Part shown: positions 10,501-17,804 of the stretch, in pieces
How the letters are laid out: the number at the start of each line of letters is the position of its first letter
Position numbering within the stretch: the stretch's first letter is position 1
NCBI GenBank assembly: GCA_039970095.1
Contig: JBDVMP010000070.1
Location: forward strand, 1-64,000
Direction of reading: 5' to 3'
DNA: 64,000 bases
Source: JAMZMI01 sp039970095
GTDB taxonomy: Bacteria; Bacteroidota; Bacteroidia; Cytophagales; Cyclobacteriaceae
The notes under the pieces: model-generated
Databases searched by the model: none
What the model saw: the letters and a program-made list of their open reading frames with translations, nothing else
Told to the model about the DNA's origin: nothing
Program-made: the position numbers and the translations under genes

Positions 10501-11787
10501 GCAGAAGTGCAGCGGCCTTTAGCCACAGTTGTTATCGGAGGACTGATTAGCTCTACTTTGCTCACGCTCATTATTTTACCTGTGCTCTATTACCTCGGAA
10601 ATGTGAAATGGAGCAAAGCTTTGCCAGTTGTAATGTTGCTTTTGGTTGGGTTTTCGGCCAACGCACAGCAACCGCCAACATCCCTCGAAGCAGCTAAGGA
10701 AATGGCACTTCAACATCACCCTTCAGTGAAAATAGCCGACCTGAATGTATCCAGACAGGAAGCGGTCAAAAAGCAATCATATGACCCTGGTGCCTTTTCA
10801 GGCAGTATCACATACGGGCAAATCAATGCAGGGGTCAATGATTATAATATTTCCTTGAACCAACCCATAGGCAACATTCCAGGAGCTATTGCTCAATCCC
10901 ATGCGGCCGATATGCAGATCGAATTGGCTCTGAAAGATAAGCTGCTCATCGAACGAGAACTTGAATATAAGGTAACAGATGTGTTTGTGCGCTGGGTTTA
11001 TGCAGGCAAGGAATACAAGTCTCTGAAAAGCCAGTTTTTGCAAATAGAAAAGTTGATGGCATCAGCAAAGCTGGCTGTGGAAGCAGGTGAGAAAAATGCG
11101 CTCGGTGTTACTGTTTTGAGACAGGAATACTTTGATCTTTCAAACCGGGTGGTTCAGTCAAAGATGGAGTACGAAAAGGCAACCAATGATCTTATCGTCT
11201 TTACAGGGATGGAGGAGCATAACCTCATTTTGCCTCAGGATTTCCCGGTCGTTCCGTATGCCGGAGATTCTGCGTTAAGTGCTGTTTTCTATTCGCAGAA
11301 CGACCAGCGGATAGAAGTACAGGAGCAAAAATTGAAAGCCGAGAAGCTTGGCTATTTTCCTAAACTAAATGTGGGCTATTTCAATCAGGAACTTGAAGGC
11401 GTAACCGGGTTTCAAGGGGTGATAGTGGGTGCTTCTTTTCCGCTCTGGACAAAACCTCAGAGTGCCAGAGTGCAAATGGAAAAAATCGCTCTAGAGGTAT
11501 CAAAACAGCAGAGTGAGTTGGACATTCATTCGCTGGAAAGATGGCTACATAGAGACCTAAAGGTTCGTGAAGAACTTATACAGCGGCTGGGTGGATATGA
11601 GAAACAAAGCAACCTAGATCCTACGCAAATCATCGATCAAGCATATCAATCCCTGGAGGCTGGTCAAATCAACTATTTCGAATATGTAAGGATCGTGAGT
11701 AGTGCATTTGAAACGCAGCGCAATATCTGGCAGACACAATATCTGCTACTTAAAACATTGAATGAATTAAACTATTTAACGAAATGA
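7519..11787 (+). CDS. CzcA/CusA heavy-metal RND pump fused to a CzcC/TolC-type outer-membrane channel
   Basis: 1422 residues, against about 1040 for ordinary CzcA. Residues 1-1030 are a complete HME-RND pump: N-terminal helix, two periplasmic loops, and the TM4 proton-relay motif with D398, D404 and E411, matching the spacing of the CzcA acidic residues. The last pump helix is followed by a short basic stretch (NVKWSK) and then a second hydrophobic segment ending GFSANAQQ (about 1034-1050), which looks like an internal signal peptide with a cut after A1049. Residues 1051-1422 are an outer-membrane efflux (TolC-like) domain with long coiled coils. The reading frame is continuous, so this is a real fusion. 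Substrate is a heavy-metal cation, unspecified (Zn/Co/Cd or Cu/Ag). The next gene overlaps by ATGA. Confidence 0.93.
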   Translation: MFQKIIDYSVRNKVVVFVLVGAIVLGGIYAIKGIPLDAVPDITNNQVQVVATSPTLAAEEIEQLITFPIEASMANIPEVVEIRSISRYGLSVVTIVFKESMPQLDARQYVREQLNTVEIPGGLANPELMPITTGLGEIYQYVLQVQPGYEGQYDIMELRTIQDWVVKRQMAGIPGVIEVSSFGGYVKQYEIALDPEKLYALQLTIPEVLAAVESNNENSGGSYIENEKKALYIRTVGRVENKEEIENIVVDRNGGVPIFVRDIATVQLGSSKRFGAMTMDGKGEVVGGITLMLKGSSSSDAIANVQKRVAQIQSALPAGVKILPYLDRSILIGKAIDTVERNLIEGGLIVIFVLVLLLGNWRGGVIVASVIPLSMLFAFIMMRFFDVSANLMSLGAIDFGIVVDGAVIIVEGILHGLYAHHVGEKLSQKQMDRFIIDTSGQIYKSAAFGVLIILVVFVPIMTLTGIEGKMFQPMAMTVSFAILGAMILSLTYVPVVSAIFLKKDISSTKTFADRIINRMRDMYRPSLEWSLRFPRAVLSFSFALMLVAVVVFMRMGGEFIPTLEEGDLAMQMTLQPGSGLSESVKTSTRAEKILLDNFPEVKHVVSKIGTAEVPTDPMAIEDADIMIILKEKDEWVTTDDREELVELMKEKLDVILGSSFEFTQPIQLRFNELMTGAKTDIAIQVFGEDMQKLSEIAQRIATAITPIDGVGDVKVEQTEGLPQLLIKYDRRMTAQYGVSIGDLNTIIQTAYAGTATGQIFENERQFDLVVRNNNSYLSELDLDKLWVKTASGNLIPVSQMSTVQYRESPLQISRDQAKRRINIGVNVRNRDVASLVEELQQKITNEINLPAGYTVSYGGQFENLVNAKKRLIVAVPLALISIVMLLYFTFGKVKDALMIFIAVPLSAIGGVLALFFRGMPFSISAGVGFIALFGVAVLNGIVLISYYHRLREKGETDFRKLVIDGGMARMRPVIMTAAVASLGFLPMALSSSSGAEVQRPLATVVIGGLISSTLLTLIILPVLYYLGNVKWSKALPVVMLLLVGFSANAQQPPTSLEAAKEMALQHHPSVKIADLNVSRQEAVKKQSYDPGAFSGSITYGQINAGVNDYNISLNQPIGNIPGAIAQSHAADMQIELALKDKLLIERELEYKVTDVFVRWVYAGKEYKSLKSQFLQIEKLMASAKLAVEAGEKNALGVTVLRQEYFDLSNRVVQSKMEYEKATNDLIVFTGMEEHNLILPQDFPVVPYAGDSALSAVFYSQNDQRIEVQEQKLKAEKLGYFPKLNVGYFNQELEGVTGFQGVIVGASFPLWTKPQSARVQMEKIALEVSKQQSELDIHSLERWLHRDLKVREELIQRLGGYEKQSNLDPTQIIDQAYQSLEAGQINYFEYVRIVSSAFETQRNIWQTQYLLLKTLNELNYLTK

Positions 11788-12884
11788 AATATTTATCAAT
11801 CATATTCTTTCTTGGTACACTATTGATTAGCTGTACCCAATCGGAAACCACTCAGGCGTCTGGTGAGGTGACTTCAGACAAGGTGACCCTGACGTCAGAA
11901 CAGGTCAAGTCAAATAATATCAAGCTTGGTCAGCTACCTAAAGGTCTGGTGTATCACAAAATCAAGGCTACCGGACGTATGGATGTGCCTCCCAATAATT
12001 CTTTGGATGTTTCTGTGCCCATTTCTGCCTACGTGAAAAGCATCAATGTGCTGCCCGGTGAGGTGGTGACCAAAGGTCAGACTCTGGCTGTCTTGAATCA
12101 TCCTTCGATAATTAAGATGCAGAGTTCGTATTTGGCTGCTAAATCTGAATTGGATTATGTGTCTGCGGATTTGATTAGAAAAGAAAAACTGACCTCAAGC
12201 AGCACAGTTTCTGCACGCGAATATGAAGCACTCAAAGCTCAAAAAGCAGCAGCCGAAAGCACTCTCAGTGCTATAGTGGCGGATCTGAACAGAATGGGTA
12301 TTAGTCCTCACTCGATCACGCCGGAAAACATCACCAACCGGCTGAACATTTCTGCACCTATTTCTGGAACGGTAACGGAGGTTTTTGCCAAAGTAGGAGC
12401 ATTGGTCAACCCGGATGCGTCTATCATCAATATCAACGATAGGGATCATCAGCATGTGGAACTCCAGGTTTATCAGACCGATATCCCAAAAATTGGACTG
12501 GGAATGGGGGTGGAAATTAAACTACCGAAAGGAAACAATACTTTTAAAGGAACGGTTTTTCTGATTAATGGGACACTGAATAATGAAACGCTTGCCACAA
12601 ATGTTCACGTTCACCCTGAAGAGAATTTTCCTAAGTTGGCTCGTCACTCGGTTGTGTTTGCAGAAGTGATTTTTGGCGTTGATAGCGGATATGTTATGTC
12701 TAGTTCGGAGTTGATCAGACAAGGCGATCGCTACTTTGTTTTTGTCAAAGATGGAGATGGATTTAGTAAAGAGGAAGTGGAAGTTGGACATGATGATGGG
12801 GTCAATATCCTCATTCTTGGGCCTCAGGATTTGCTTGATAAGCAGTTTGTGATTTCCGGTAGCTACTACCTCAATGGTATTTAA
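11784..12884 (+). CDS. RND efflux periplasmic adaptor lipoprotein (CzcB/CusB type)
   Basis: 366 residues, starting with an ATGA overlap with the pump gene, which implies translational coupling. An N-terminal lipoprotein signal has lipobox LISC with Cys17. The core is that of a membrane-fusion protein: a barrel-sandwich half (ISAYVKSINVLPGEVVTKGQTLAVLNHP), an alpha-helical hairpin around residues 105-165, the second barrel-sandwich half (LNISAPISGTVTEVFAKVGALVNPDA), then a beta-barrel. It links the inner-membrane pump to the outer-membrane channel. With the fused channel, this operon supplies all three parts of the efflux complex from two genes. No regulator (MerR or ArsR) is adjacent. Confidence 0.92.
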   Translation: MKYLSIIFFLGTLLISCTQSETTQASGEVTSDKVTLTSEQVKSNNIKLGQLPKGLVYHKIKATGRMDVPPNNSLDVSVPISAYVKSINVLPGEVVTKGQTLAVLNHPSIIKMQSSYLAAKSELDYVSADLIRKEKLTSSSTVSAREYEALKAQKAAAESTLSAIVADLNRMGISPHSITPENITNRLNISAPISGTVTEVFAKVGALVNPDASIININDRDHQHVELQVYQTDIPKIGLGMGVEIKLPKGNNTFKGTVFLINGTLNNETLATNVHVHPEENFPKLARHSVVFAEVIFGVDSGYVMSSSELIRQGDRYFVFVKDGDGFSKEEVEVGHDDGVNILILGPQDLLDKQFVISGSYYLNGI

Positions 12885-12930
12885 GTTAGGTTCTGGAGTT
12901 TGAGAAAGGCAGAAGGGGTGCTTTCGCCAA

Positions 12931-12966
12931 TTTTGAGGGTCACATGACTCAAAAGCGGTTTTTGTT
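12931..12966 (+). terminator. Possible terminator after metal-efflux operon
   Basis: Imperfect hairpin TTTTGA-GG-GTCA / TGAC-TCAAAA with a two-base loop and a GG bulge, followed by GCGG and a run of five T. It lies 47 nt after the adaptor stop codon. The bulge makes it weak. Confidence 0.4.
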
Positions 12967-13037
12967 GCCCCGATAGCCTGTTTTTAATATTATATTACAA
13001 GTTAGTTTAATCATGAAATCTGTAAAAATATTAGAGA

Positions 13038-14210
13038 ATGCTCCGAGAAATCGATTTCCCTGAACTTCAGAGCCAATTTGTAAACGAATTCGGCAAACAA
13101 CCACAGCTATTCAATGCCCCGGGCAGAATCAATTTGATCGGAGAGCATACGGATTACAACGATGGTTTTGTGCTTCCTGCGGCGGTTGACAAGAGTGTGA
13201 AAATTGCCATAGCCGAAAATGGTACGGGAACTTGTCTACTCAAGGCCTTGGACCTGAATGAAGCTTATGAATTTGAGCTAAACACAGAGCTGACTCCTGG
13301 CGAAACAGGGTGGGCCAATTATTTTCTTGGAGTAATAGACCAGTTGCGCAAGAGAGGAGCTACTGTAGATAAGGGATTCGATATGATATTCTCTAGCAAT
13401 GTTCCTGCGGGCTCAGGAATGTCATCTTCAGCGGCCATAGAGTGTGGTTTTGGGTTCGCGCTCAATGAAATGTTCGATTTAGGTTTTTCAAAGCCAGAGA
13501 TCGCGACGATCGGACAAATGGCAGAACACACTTTTGCAGGGGTGAAATGCGGAATCATGGATCAGTTTGCCTCGTGCATGGGCAAAGAGAATCACGTGAT
13601 CAGGCTGGATTGCCGTTCGATGGAGTATGAATATTTTCCTGCAGAATTTGGCGACTACCAATTGCTGCTTTTCGATTCTAAAGTGAAGCATAACCTGGCA
13701 AGTTCGGAGTACAACACGCGTCGTTTGCAGTGTGAGGAGGGTGTAGTGGCTCTAAAATCTATAAACCCAAAAATCACATCTCTCAGAGATGCATCACCCA
13801 ATGAACTCGCTCAAATAGAGGGTATGGTATCGGAAAAAGTGTTTAACCGATGTAAATACATGATCGAGGAAATTCAACGGGTAATTGACACATGTGAGGC
13901 ATTGCAGGCCAATGATATTCAAAAAGTGGGAACACTGATGTTTGAAACCCACGAAGGGTTGAGCAAACTGTATGAGGTATCATGTTCCGAGCTTGACGTG
14001 CTTGTTGACCTGGTGAAAGACCATCCTGCCGTAATCGGTGCGCGTATGATGGGTGGTGGTTTTGGTGGATGCACGATCAATCTTGTGGAAAAATCCAAAG
14101 TCAGTGAGGTTATTGAAAGCGTGGTGTCTGGCTACAAAAAAGCTGTGAACATTGACACGGCAGTCTATCAGGTTGGTATTTCTGAGGGCGTTTCTTCAGT
14201 CAACCTATAG
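13038..14210 (+). CDS. galK: Galactokinase
   Basis: 390 residues, typical for GalK. Three GHMP-kinase motifs are clear: the galactokinase signature GRINLIGEHTDYNDGFVLP near residue 30, the ATP-binding VPAGSGMSSSAAIE near 117, and the C-terminal GGGFGGC. It phosphorylates galactose at C1 in the Leloir pathway. No galT, galE or galM is adjacent. An ATG at 13013 is out of frame and ends quickly, so 13038 is the start. The gene is followed on the same strand by an AraR-like Nudix regulator, suggesting local sugar-responsive control. Confidence 0.95.
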   Translation: MLREIDFPELQSQFVNEFGKQPQLFNAPGRINLIGEHTDYNDGFVLPAAVDKSVKIAIAENGTGTCLLKALDLNEAYEFELNTELTPGETGWANYFLGVIDQLRKRGATVDKGFDMIFSSNVPAGSGMSSSAAIECGFGFALNEMFDLGFSKPEIATIGQMAEHTFAGVKCGIMDQFASCMGKENHVIRLDCRSMEYEYFPAEFGDYQLLLFDSKVKHNLASSEYNTRRLQCEEGVVALKSINPKITSLRDASPNELAQIEGMVSEKVFNRCKYMIEEIQRVIDTCEALQANDIQKVGTLMFETHEGLSKLYEVSCSELDVLVDLVKDHPAVIGARMMGGGFGGCTINLVEKSKVSEVIESVVSGYKKAVNIDTAVYQVGISEGVSSVNL

Positions 14211-14243
14211 TATCAATCAATTCTGCTTTAGGGAATTATAGAG

Positions 14244-14277
14244 TTTTTCGTCGATATTGGAACTGATTTTTTCGTCG
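14244..14277 (+). repeat. Direct repeat upstream of Nudix regulator
   Basis: TTTTTCGTCG occurs at 14244-14253 and again at 14268-14277, that is a 24-bp period (about two helical turns), in the 145-nt gap between galK and the Nudix regulator gene. The spacing is what a dimeric regulator bound on one DNA face would need, but a chance repeat is possible. Confidence 0.35.
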
Positions 14278-14355
14278 GATAGACGCACATTCTGATACGT
14301 TGTTTGAGTCTGTGGTCAAAACGAATTAATTTCGACTCACAAATAACTTTCCATT

Positions 14356-15021
14356 TTGGAAATACTCTTCAACTCCGTAAACGAACATTCGTACGAATGC
14401 ACTCTCACAGTAGATTGTGCAGTATTTGGTTTTCAGGACAATACGCTGAAAGTCATGCTGGTCAAGCGTGCCATAGAACCCTATAAGGATTACTGGATGT
14501 TGCCAGGAGGTGTCATGGGTATGGGCGAAACCCTCGAAGAGTCCGTGGATAAAGTATTGTTCAATCTTACGGGGATCAGAGATATTCACAAAGAGCAGGT
14601 GAAAACCTATAGCCAGATAGACAGACATCCGGTTAAGCGGGTTGTTACAATATGTTTTTACGCTTTGATCAAACCAGAAAATCATCCGGTAATTCCCAAA
14701 AATTATGTGAAAGATATTCAGTGGTTTGATGTCAGTGATTTGCCGGAGCTGGGTTTTGGCCACCTTCCATTGGCGCAAGATGCGCTGATAAAACTGCGAA
14801 CCAACTTAGAACAGAAACTAATCTTTGGGGAGTTGTTACCAGAAAAATTCACACTGACAGAGCTACAGGAGCTCTATCAGAGTATTTTGGGACAACAGCT
14901 TGATAAGCGTAACTTCAGAAAGCGTATACTGCAAACAGGCTTGCTGGAACCAACTAACGAAAAGAAAACAGGTGTGCAGGGCGGCCCTTCACTTTATAAA
15001 ATGAAAAACCTGCACGGCTGA
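14356..15021 (+). CDS. Nudix-derived transcriptional regulator (NrtR/AraR-like), TTG start
   Basis: 221 residues: Nudix domain about 15-140, then a winged helix-turn-helix about 155-215 (FTLTELQELYQSILG..LDKRNFRKRI). The Nudix box is degenerate: after GGVMGMGETLEESVD the metal-binding REUxEE positions read KVLFNL, so it should bind a ligand rather than hydrolyse one, as known for NrtR and Bacteroides AraR. An in-frame stop lies four codons upstream and no ATG precedes the conserved core, so TTG at 14356 (or the adjacent ATT) must be used. It is homologous to araR at 16940 in this window, and its place directly after galK suggests a galactose-related effector (inference). Confidence 0.83.
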   Translation: MEILFNSVNEHSYECTLTVDCAVFGFQDNTLKVMLVKRAIEPYKDYWMLPGGVMGMGETLEESVDKVLFNLTGIRDIHKEQVKTYSQIDRHPVKRVVTICFYALIKPENHPVIPKNYVKDIQWFDVSDLPELGFGHLPLAQDALIKLRTNLEQKLIFGELLPEKFTLTELQELYQSILGQQLDKRNFRKRILQTGLLEPTNEKKTGVQGGPSLYKMKNLHG

Positions 15022-15028
15022 TTTTTGT

Positions 15029-15757
15029 CTATGGCTGAATAATACTCGTCTGCAGATTGGCGGTATCAATGGTTAAAATTGCTTCTTCTTCTGATTCTAG
15101 TTGACCAATTAACTCTCCTTCCTGATTCCATATGGCAGACATTCCTCCGCAAACAAAGTTGTCGCAAGGCCCCACAGCGTTTACCATCATGGTGATGATA
15201 TTGTTTTCCTTAGCCACTTTAGATAATATACCCCCTGATCTTTCAGCGCCGGAAACTGTCTTCGCAACGGAGGCCAGATAAATGTCAGCACCTGATTCAA
15301 GGGATTTTTGACGGTGTTGCGTTACGGTCAGTTCGTAGCAAATAGCCAAACCAATTTTTGGGTCTCTCCCCACGGTTTGAAATTCATTTTTTCCACCAAC
15401 GAAGAACGGGAACTCGTCCTCGTGTAGATATTCCTTGATGTAGGCACTGGGCTTTTTTTCTGCTTGATGGAGGATCATACTGATGCTCGCATCAGTTCCG
15501 TTTGCAATTGGGGCACCATACCCGACGATTATGCCGTACTTGGCCGTCAGGTTTTGAATTTCATCAAATCGCCTATCTTCAGGAATGAAGGCTAATTTCC
15601 TCGCCAGTGTAGGTTCATACCCAGTTATTGATAACTCCGAAAAGAAAATAGCGTCAAGCCCATTTTTGATTCCCTGCTTTATAAAAAGCTGATGTTTCTG
15701 CAGATTAATTGAAATATCACCCTTTGTGGGACGCGTTTGTGCCAGACCGATTTTCAT
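15029..15757 (-). CDS. Carbon-nitrogen hydrolase (nitrilase superfamily)
   Basis: 242 residues with the Glu-Lys-Cys triad of the family: E41 in FFSELSITGYEP, K108 in YIKEYLHEDE and C140 in GLAICYEL. The family hydrolyses amides or nitriles in the cytoplasm; members include omega-amidase, N-carbamyl-amidases and beta-ureidopropionase. Nothing in the sequence fixes the substrate. It is convergent with the Nudix gene (7 nt between stop codons) and lies 67 nt downstream of arsM on the same strand, so the two may be cotranscribed. Confidence 0.87.
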   Translation of the reverse strand: MKIGLAQTRPTKGDISINLQKHQLFIKQGIKNGLDAIFFSELSITGYEPTLARKLAFIPEDRRFDEIQNLTAKYGIIVGYGAPIANGTDASISMILHQAEKKPSAYIKEYLHEDEFPFFVGGKNEFQTVGRDPKIGLAICYELTVTQHRQKSLESGADIYLASVAKTVSGAERSGGILSKVAKENNIITMMVNAVGPCDNFVCGGMSAIWNQEGELIGQLESEEEAILTIDTANLQTSIIQP

Positions 15758-15824
15758 TCAACTCGATGGTTCTAGTTAAAAAACAATGTTCAATTCTAAA
15801 TACATTGTTAGTTTTTTGCCAACA

Positions 15825-16715
15825 TCAGCAACATCCAGATTCCGGAGAGCAGCACCCGCCCTGATTTTGTATTTCTGAAAGCTTTACCTTCGGTTTTTCG
15901 GTTTTACTACCTGGCTTTTCAGCAAAAACAGTGATGCTAAATATGCCGGTAGCTCCATTATTAAAGTCATCTATTTCTTGAGCGTTCAGGTATTTTTCCA
16001 GAATATCATCCGGGATAGTGATCGGTTTTTCTTTTTGAAGGATGATATTTTTGAAACCGGCATCTTCGAGATATTGCAGATAGTCACGCTTTTGGATAGC
16101 TCCAGCCACACATCCTGCGTACATTTCAGCGTCCTGTCTCAGTGCTTCGGGAAGATCGCCTACAAGTACAATGTCTGAAATGCTAAAATGACCACCAGAC
16201 TTTAGTACCCTAAAGATTTCATTAATAACCTTCGGCTTGTTCGGAACAAGGTTGAGCACGCAGTTGCTCACCACAACATCAGCCACATCATTGCTTATAG
16301 GCATATCGTCGATATCCCCTTCTCGGAACTCCACATTGTTGTAGCCAAGTTTTTCGGCATTTGTCCGTGCCTTTTCGATCATGGCAGGAGTGAAATCAAC
16401 CCCTATTACCTTACCTTCAGCACCCGTTTCATGTCGTGCTACGAAGCAATCATTGCCGGCTCCAGAGCCCAGATCTATTACCGTGTCTCCTTTTCTGATT
16501 TGAGCAAATTGTGTGGGTAGTCCACACCCCAAACCCAAATCAGCATCTTCCATATAACCATCCGTTCCGGTGTAGTCATCCATCATGATGTTATAAATCT
16601 TGTTCGATGGAGTGGTTGCTCCGCAGCATGAAGCTGCATTTTCGGCTTTTTCCTGACCTGCTATTCGAGCATATCGCTCTTTCACCTCGTTTTTCAATTG
16701 TTGCTCTGTACTCAT
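15825..16715 (-). CDS. arsM: Arsenite S-adenosylmethionine methyltransferase
   Basis: 296 residues. A class I SAM-methyltransferase core (VIDLGSGAGNDCFVA) carries the three cysteine contexts used for As(III) binding in ArsM: GLGCGLP (C64), SNCVLNL and AGCVAGA. There are extra Cys pairs at the N-terminus (C30-C31) and at the very C-terminus (CCSPESGCC), common in bacterial ArsM. It methylates arsenite to volatile or excreted methylarsenicals. No arsR, arsB, acr3 or arsC is visible next to it, so it is an isolated gene. Regulation is not apparent. Confidence 0.92.
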   Translation of the reverse strand: MSTEQQLKNEVKERYARIAGQEKAENAASCCGATTPSNKIYNIMMDDYTGTDGYMEDADLGLGCGLPTQFAQIRKGDTVIDLGSGAGNDCFVARHETGAEGKVIGVDFTPAMIEKARTNAEKLGYNNVEFREGDIDDMPISNDVADVVVSNCVLNLVPNKPKVINEIFRVLKSGGHFSISDIVLVGDLPEALRQDAEMYAGCVAGAIQKRDYLQYLEDAGFKNIILQKEKPITIPDDILEKYLNAQEIDDFNNGATGIFSITVFAEKPGSKTEKPKVKLSEIQNQGGCCSPESGCC

Positions 16716-16855
16716 GATTTCAATGTTTTTGCAATTCCAGCTAATTGAAATTGTTTCATTGCAATATTACGATATTTAGAACCAAGATGTTTACCCAATT
16801 GCATGATTAATATCATGTAGAATACTGGATATGAGACTTTGTCATCATCGAGGAA

Positions 16856-16877
16856 TCTCAGTTAGTATTGACTGAGA
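16856..16877. promoter_or_regulatory. Inverted repeat in arsM-araR intergenic region
   Basis: TCTCAGT (16856-16862) and ACTGAGA (16871-16877) form a perfect 7-bp inverted repeat with an 8-nt spacer, in the 224-nt gap upstream of arsM and downstream of araR. TCATC/GATGA extends it outward after an internal loop. It has no T-run on either strand, so it may be an operator for arsM rather than a terminator. Function unproven. Confidence 0.35.
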
Positions 16878-16939
16878 GTGATGAAAGATGTTGAATCCCG
16901 CTCTATTTAAATAGTAGAAAATCAAATTGAATCTATTGA

Positions 16940-17635
16940 TCAGGAGTCCATTGTGCCTATGTTTAGTAGGAACCTGGAAGCATCGTACTTTTCCTTGTCA
17001 AACTGATAGAGGAAGGAACCCTTTTTGCTTGACGTCATGTCTTTTTCTTCCAGTTTTACGAGCACATTCAGATTGTTGATTTTCTTGATAAAGTTTCGTT
17101 TGTCTATTTCCTGGTTTTGGATAGCCTCGTAGAGCTTTTGCAGTTGACGCATTGTGAACTTTTCAGGTAAAAGTTCAAAGCCTATGGGCTCTACCGAGGC
17201 TTTGTAGCGCAGGCGATGCATTGCCATTTGTACCATTGTCTCATGGTCAAATATCAGGTTGGGGAGTTTGGTCAGACTGAACCATTCAGCAGAGTGCTGT
17301 TTGATTAATTCTTTATCGTGATCCAGAATATTGATGAGCGCATAGTAAGCCACCGATATAGTTCGCTCTACAGGGTCTCTGTTCGGATTACTGAATGTGC
17401 TCACTTGCTCCAGATAAACATCATGTAGCCCTGTTAGTTTTTGCAAAACCCTGCTAGCCGCCTGATCTGTGTTTTCATCTGTTTGCAAAAAACCACCCAT
17501 CAACGACCATCTACCCCTTTCAGGCTCAAAATCTCTTTTTATCAGAAGAAGCTTTAATTCATCATTATCAAAACCGAATATGATGCAGTCCACTGCGACG
17601 AGGAGATGTGTTTGCTCGGAGTACTTGTTTTGCAT
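16940..17635 (-). CDS. araR: L-arabinose operon regulator, Nudix family
   Basis: About 231 residues from the ATG at 17635 (a longer frame from GTG 17695 adds 20 poorly conserved residues and would run over an inverted repeat, so I prefer 17635). The N-terminal Nudix domain (LLVAVDCIIFGFD..) has a degenerate catalytic box: after GGFLQTDENTDQAA the Glu positions read RVLQKL. The C-terminal winged helix is FTMRQLQKLYEAIQ..IDKRNFIKKI. This architecture is that of Bacteroides AraR, a repressor released by L-arabinose. It is transcribed divergently from araB-araD-araA-symporter, with a good palindrome in the shared promoter region. Confidence 0.88.
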   Translation of the reverse strand: MQNKYSEQTHLLVAVDCIIFGFDNDELKLLLIKRDFEPERGRWSLMGGFLQTDENTDQAASRVLQKLTGLHDVYLEQVSTFSNPNRDPVERTISVAYYALINILDHDKELIKQHSAEWFSLTKLPNLIFDHETMVQMAMHRLRYKASVEPIGFELLPEKFTMRQLQKLYEAIQNQEIDKRNFIKKINNLNVLVKLEEKDMTSSKKGSFLYQFDKEKYDASRFLLNIGTMDS

Positions 17636-17677
17636 GTGGTTCTTTTTAGAAGGTTCAGTGTCAGTATTTGGTTTTGT

Positions 17678-17696
17678 AGTGCTAAGATAAAGCACT
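17678..17696. promoter_or_regulatory. Inverted repeat in araR upstream region
   Basis: AGTGCT, seven bases, AGCACT: a perfect 6-bp inverted repeat 43 nt upstream of the preferred araR start. It may be an autoregulatory operator or promoter element. It differs from the palindrome at 17744, so the two are probably not the same regulator's site. Confidence 0.35.
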
Positions 17697-17743
17697 TATA
17701 TGTGAAGCCTAATTTGTCAAATGTAGCTTATGTATTTTAAATG

Positions 17744-17761
17744 TATTAAGTACACTTAATA
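17744..17761. promoter_or_regulatory. Candidate AraR operator
   Basis: TATTAAGTACACTTAATA: perfect 8-bp arms TATTAAGT/ACTTAATA around a 2-bp centre, 44 nt before the araB start. A TACTTTAG element at 17774 resembles the Bacteroidota -7 box (TAnnTTTG), which would put the palindrome over the -33 region, the place expected for a repressor. Binding by AraR is inference. Confidence 0.55.
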
Positions 17762-17804
17762 AAATATTTTTCTTACTTTAGCTTAATTCTAAAAATGTCA
17801 TAGA

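Noticed and set aside
14326..14778. 150-residue - strand frame over the Nudix regulator
   Set aside because: It overlaps the conserved Nudix core on the other strand and shows no recognisable domain.
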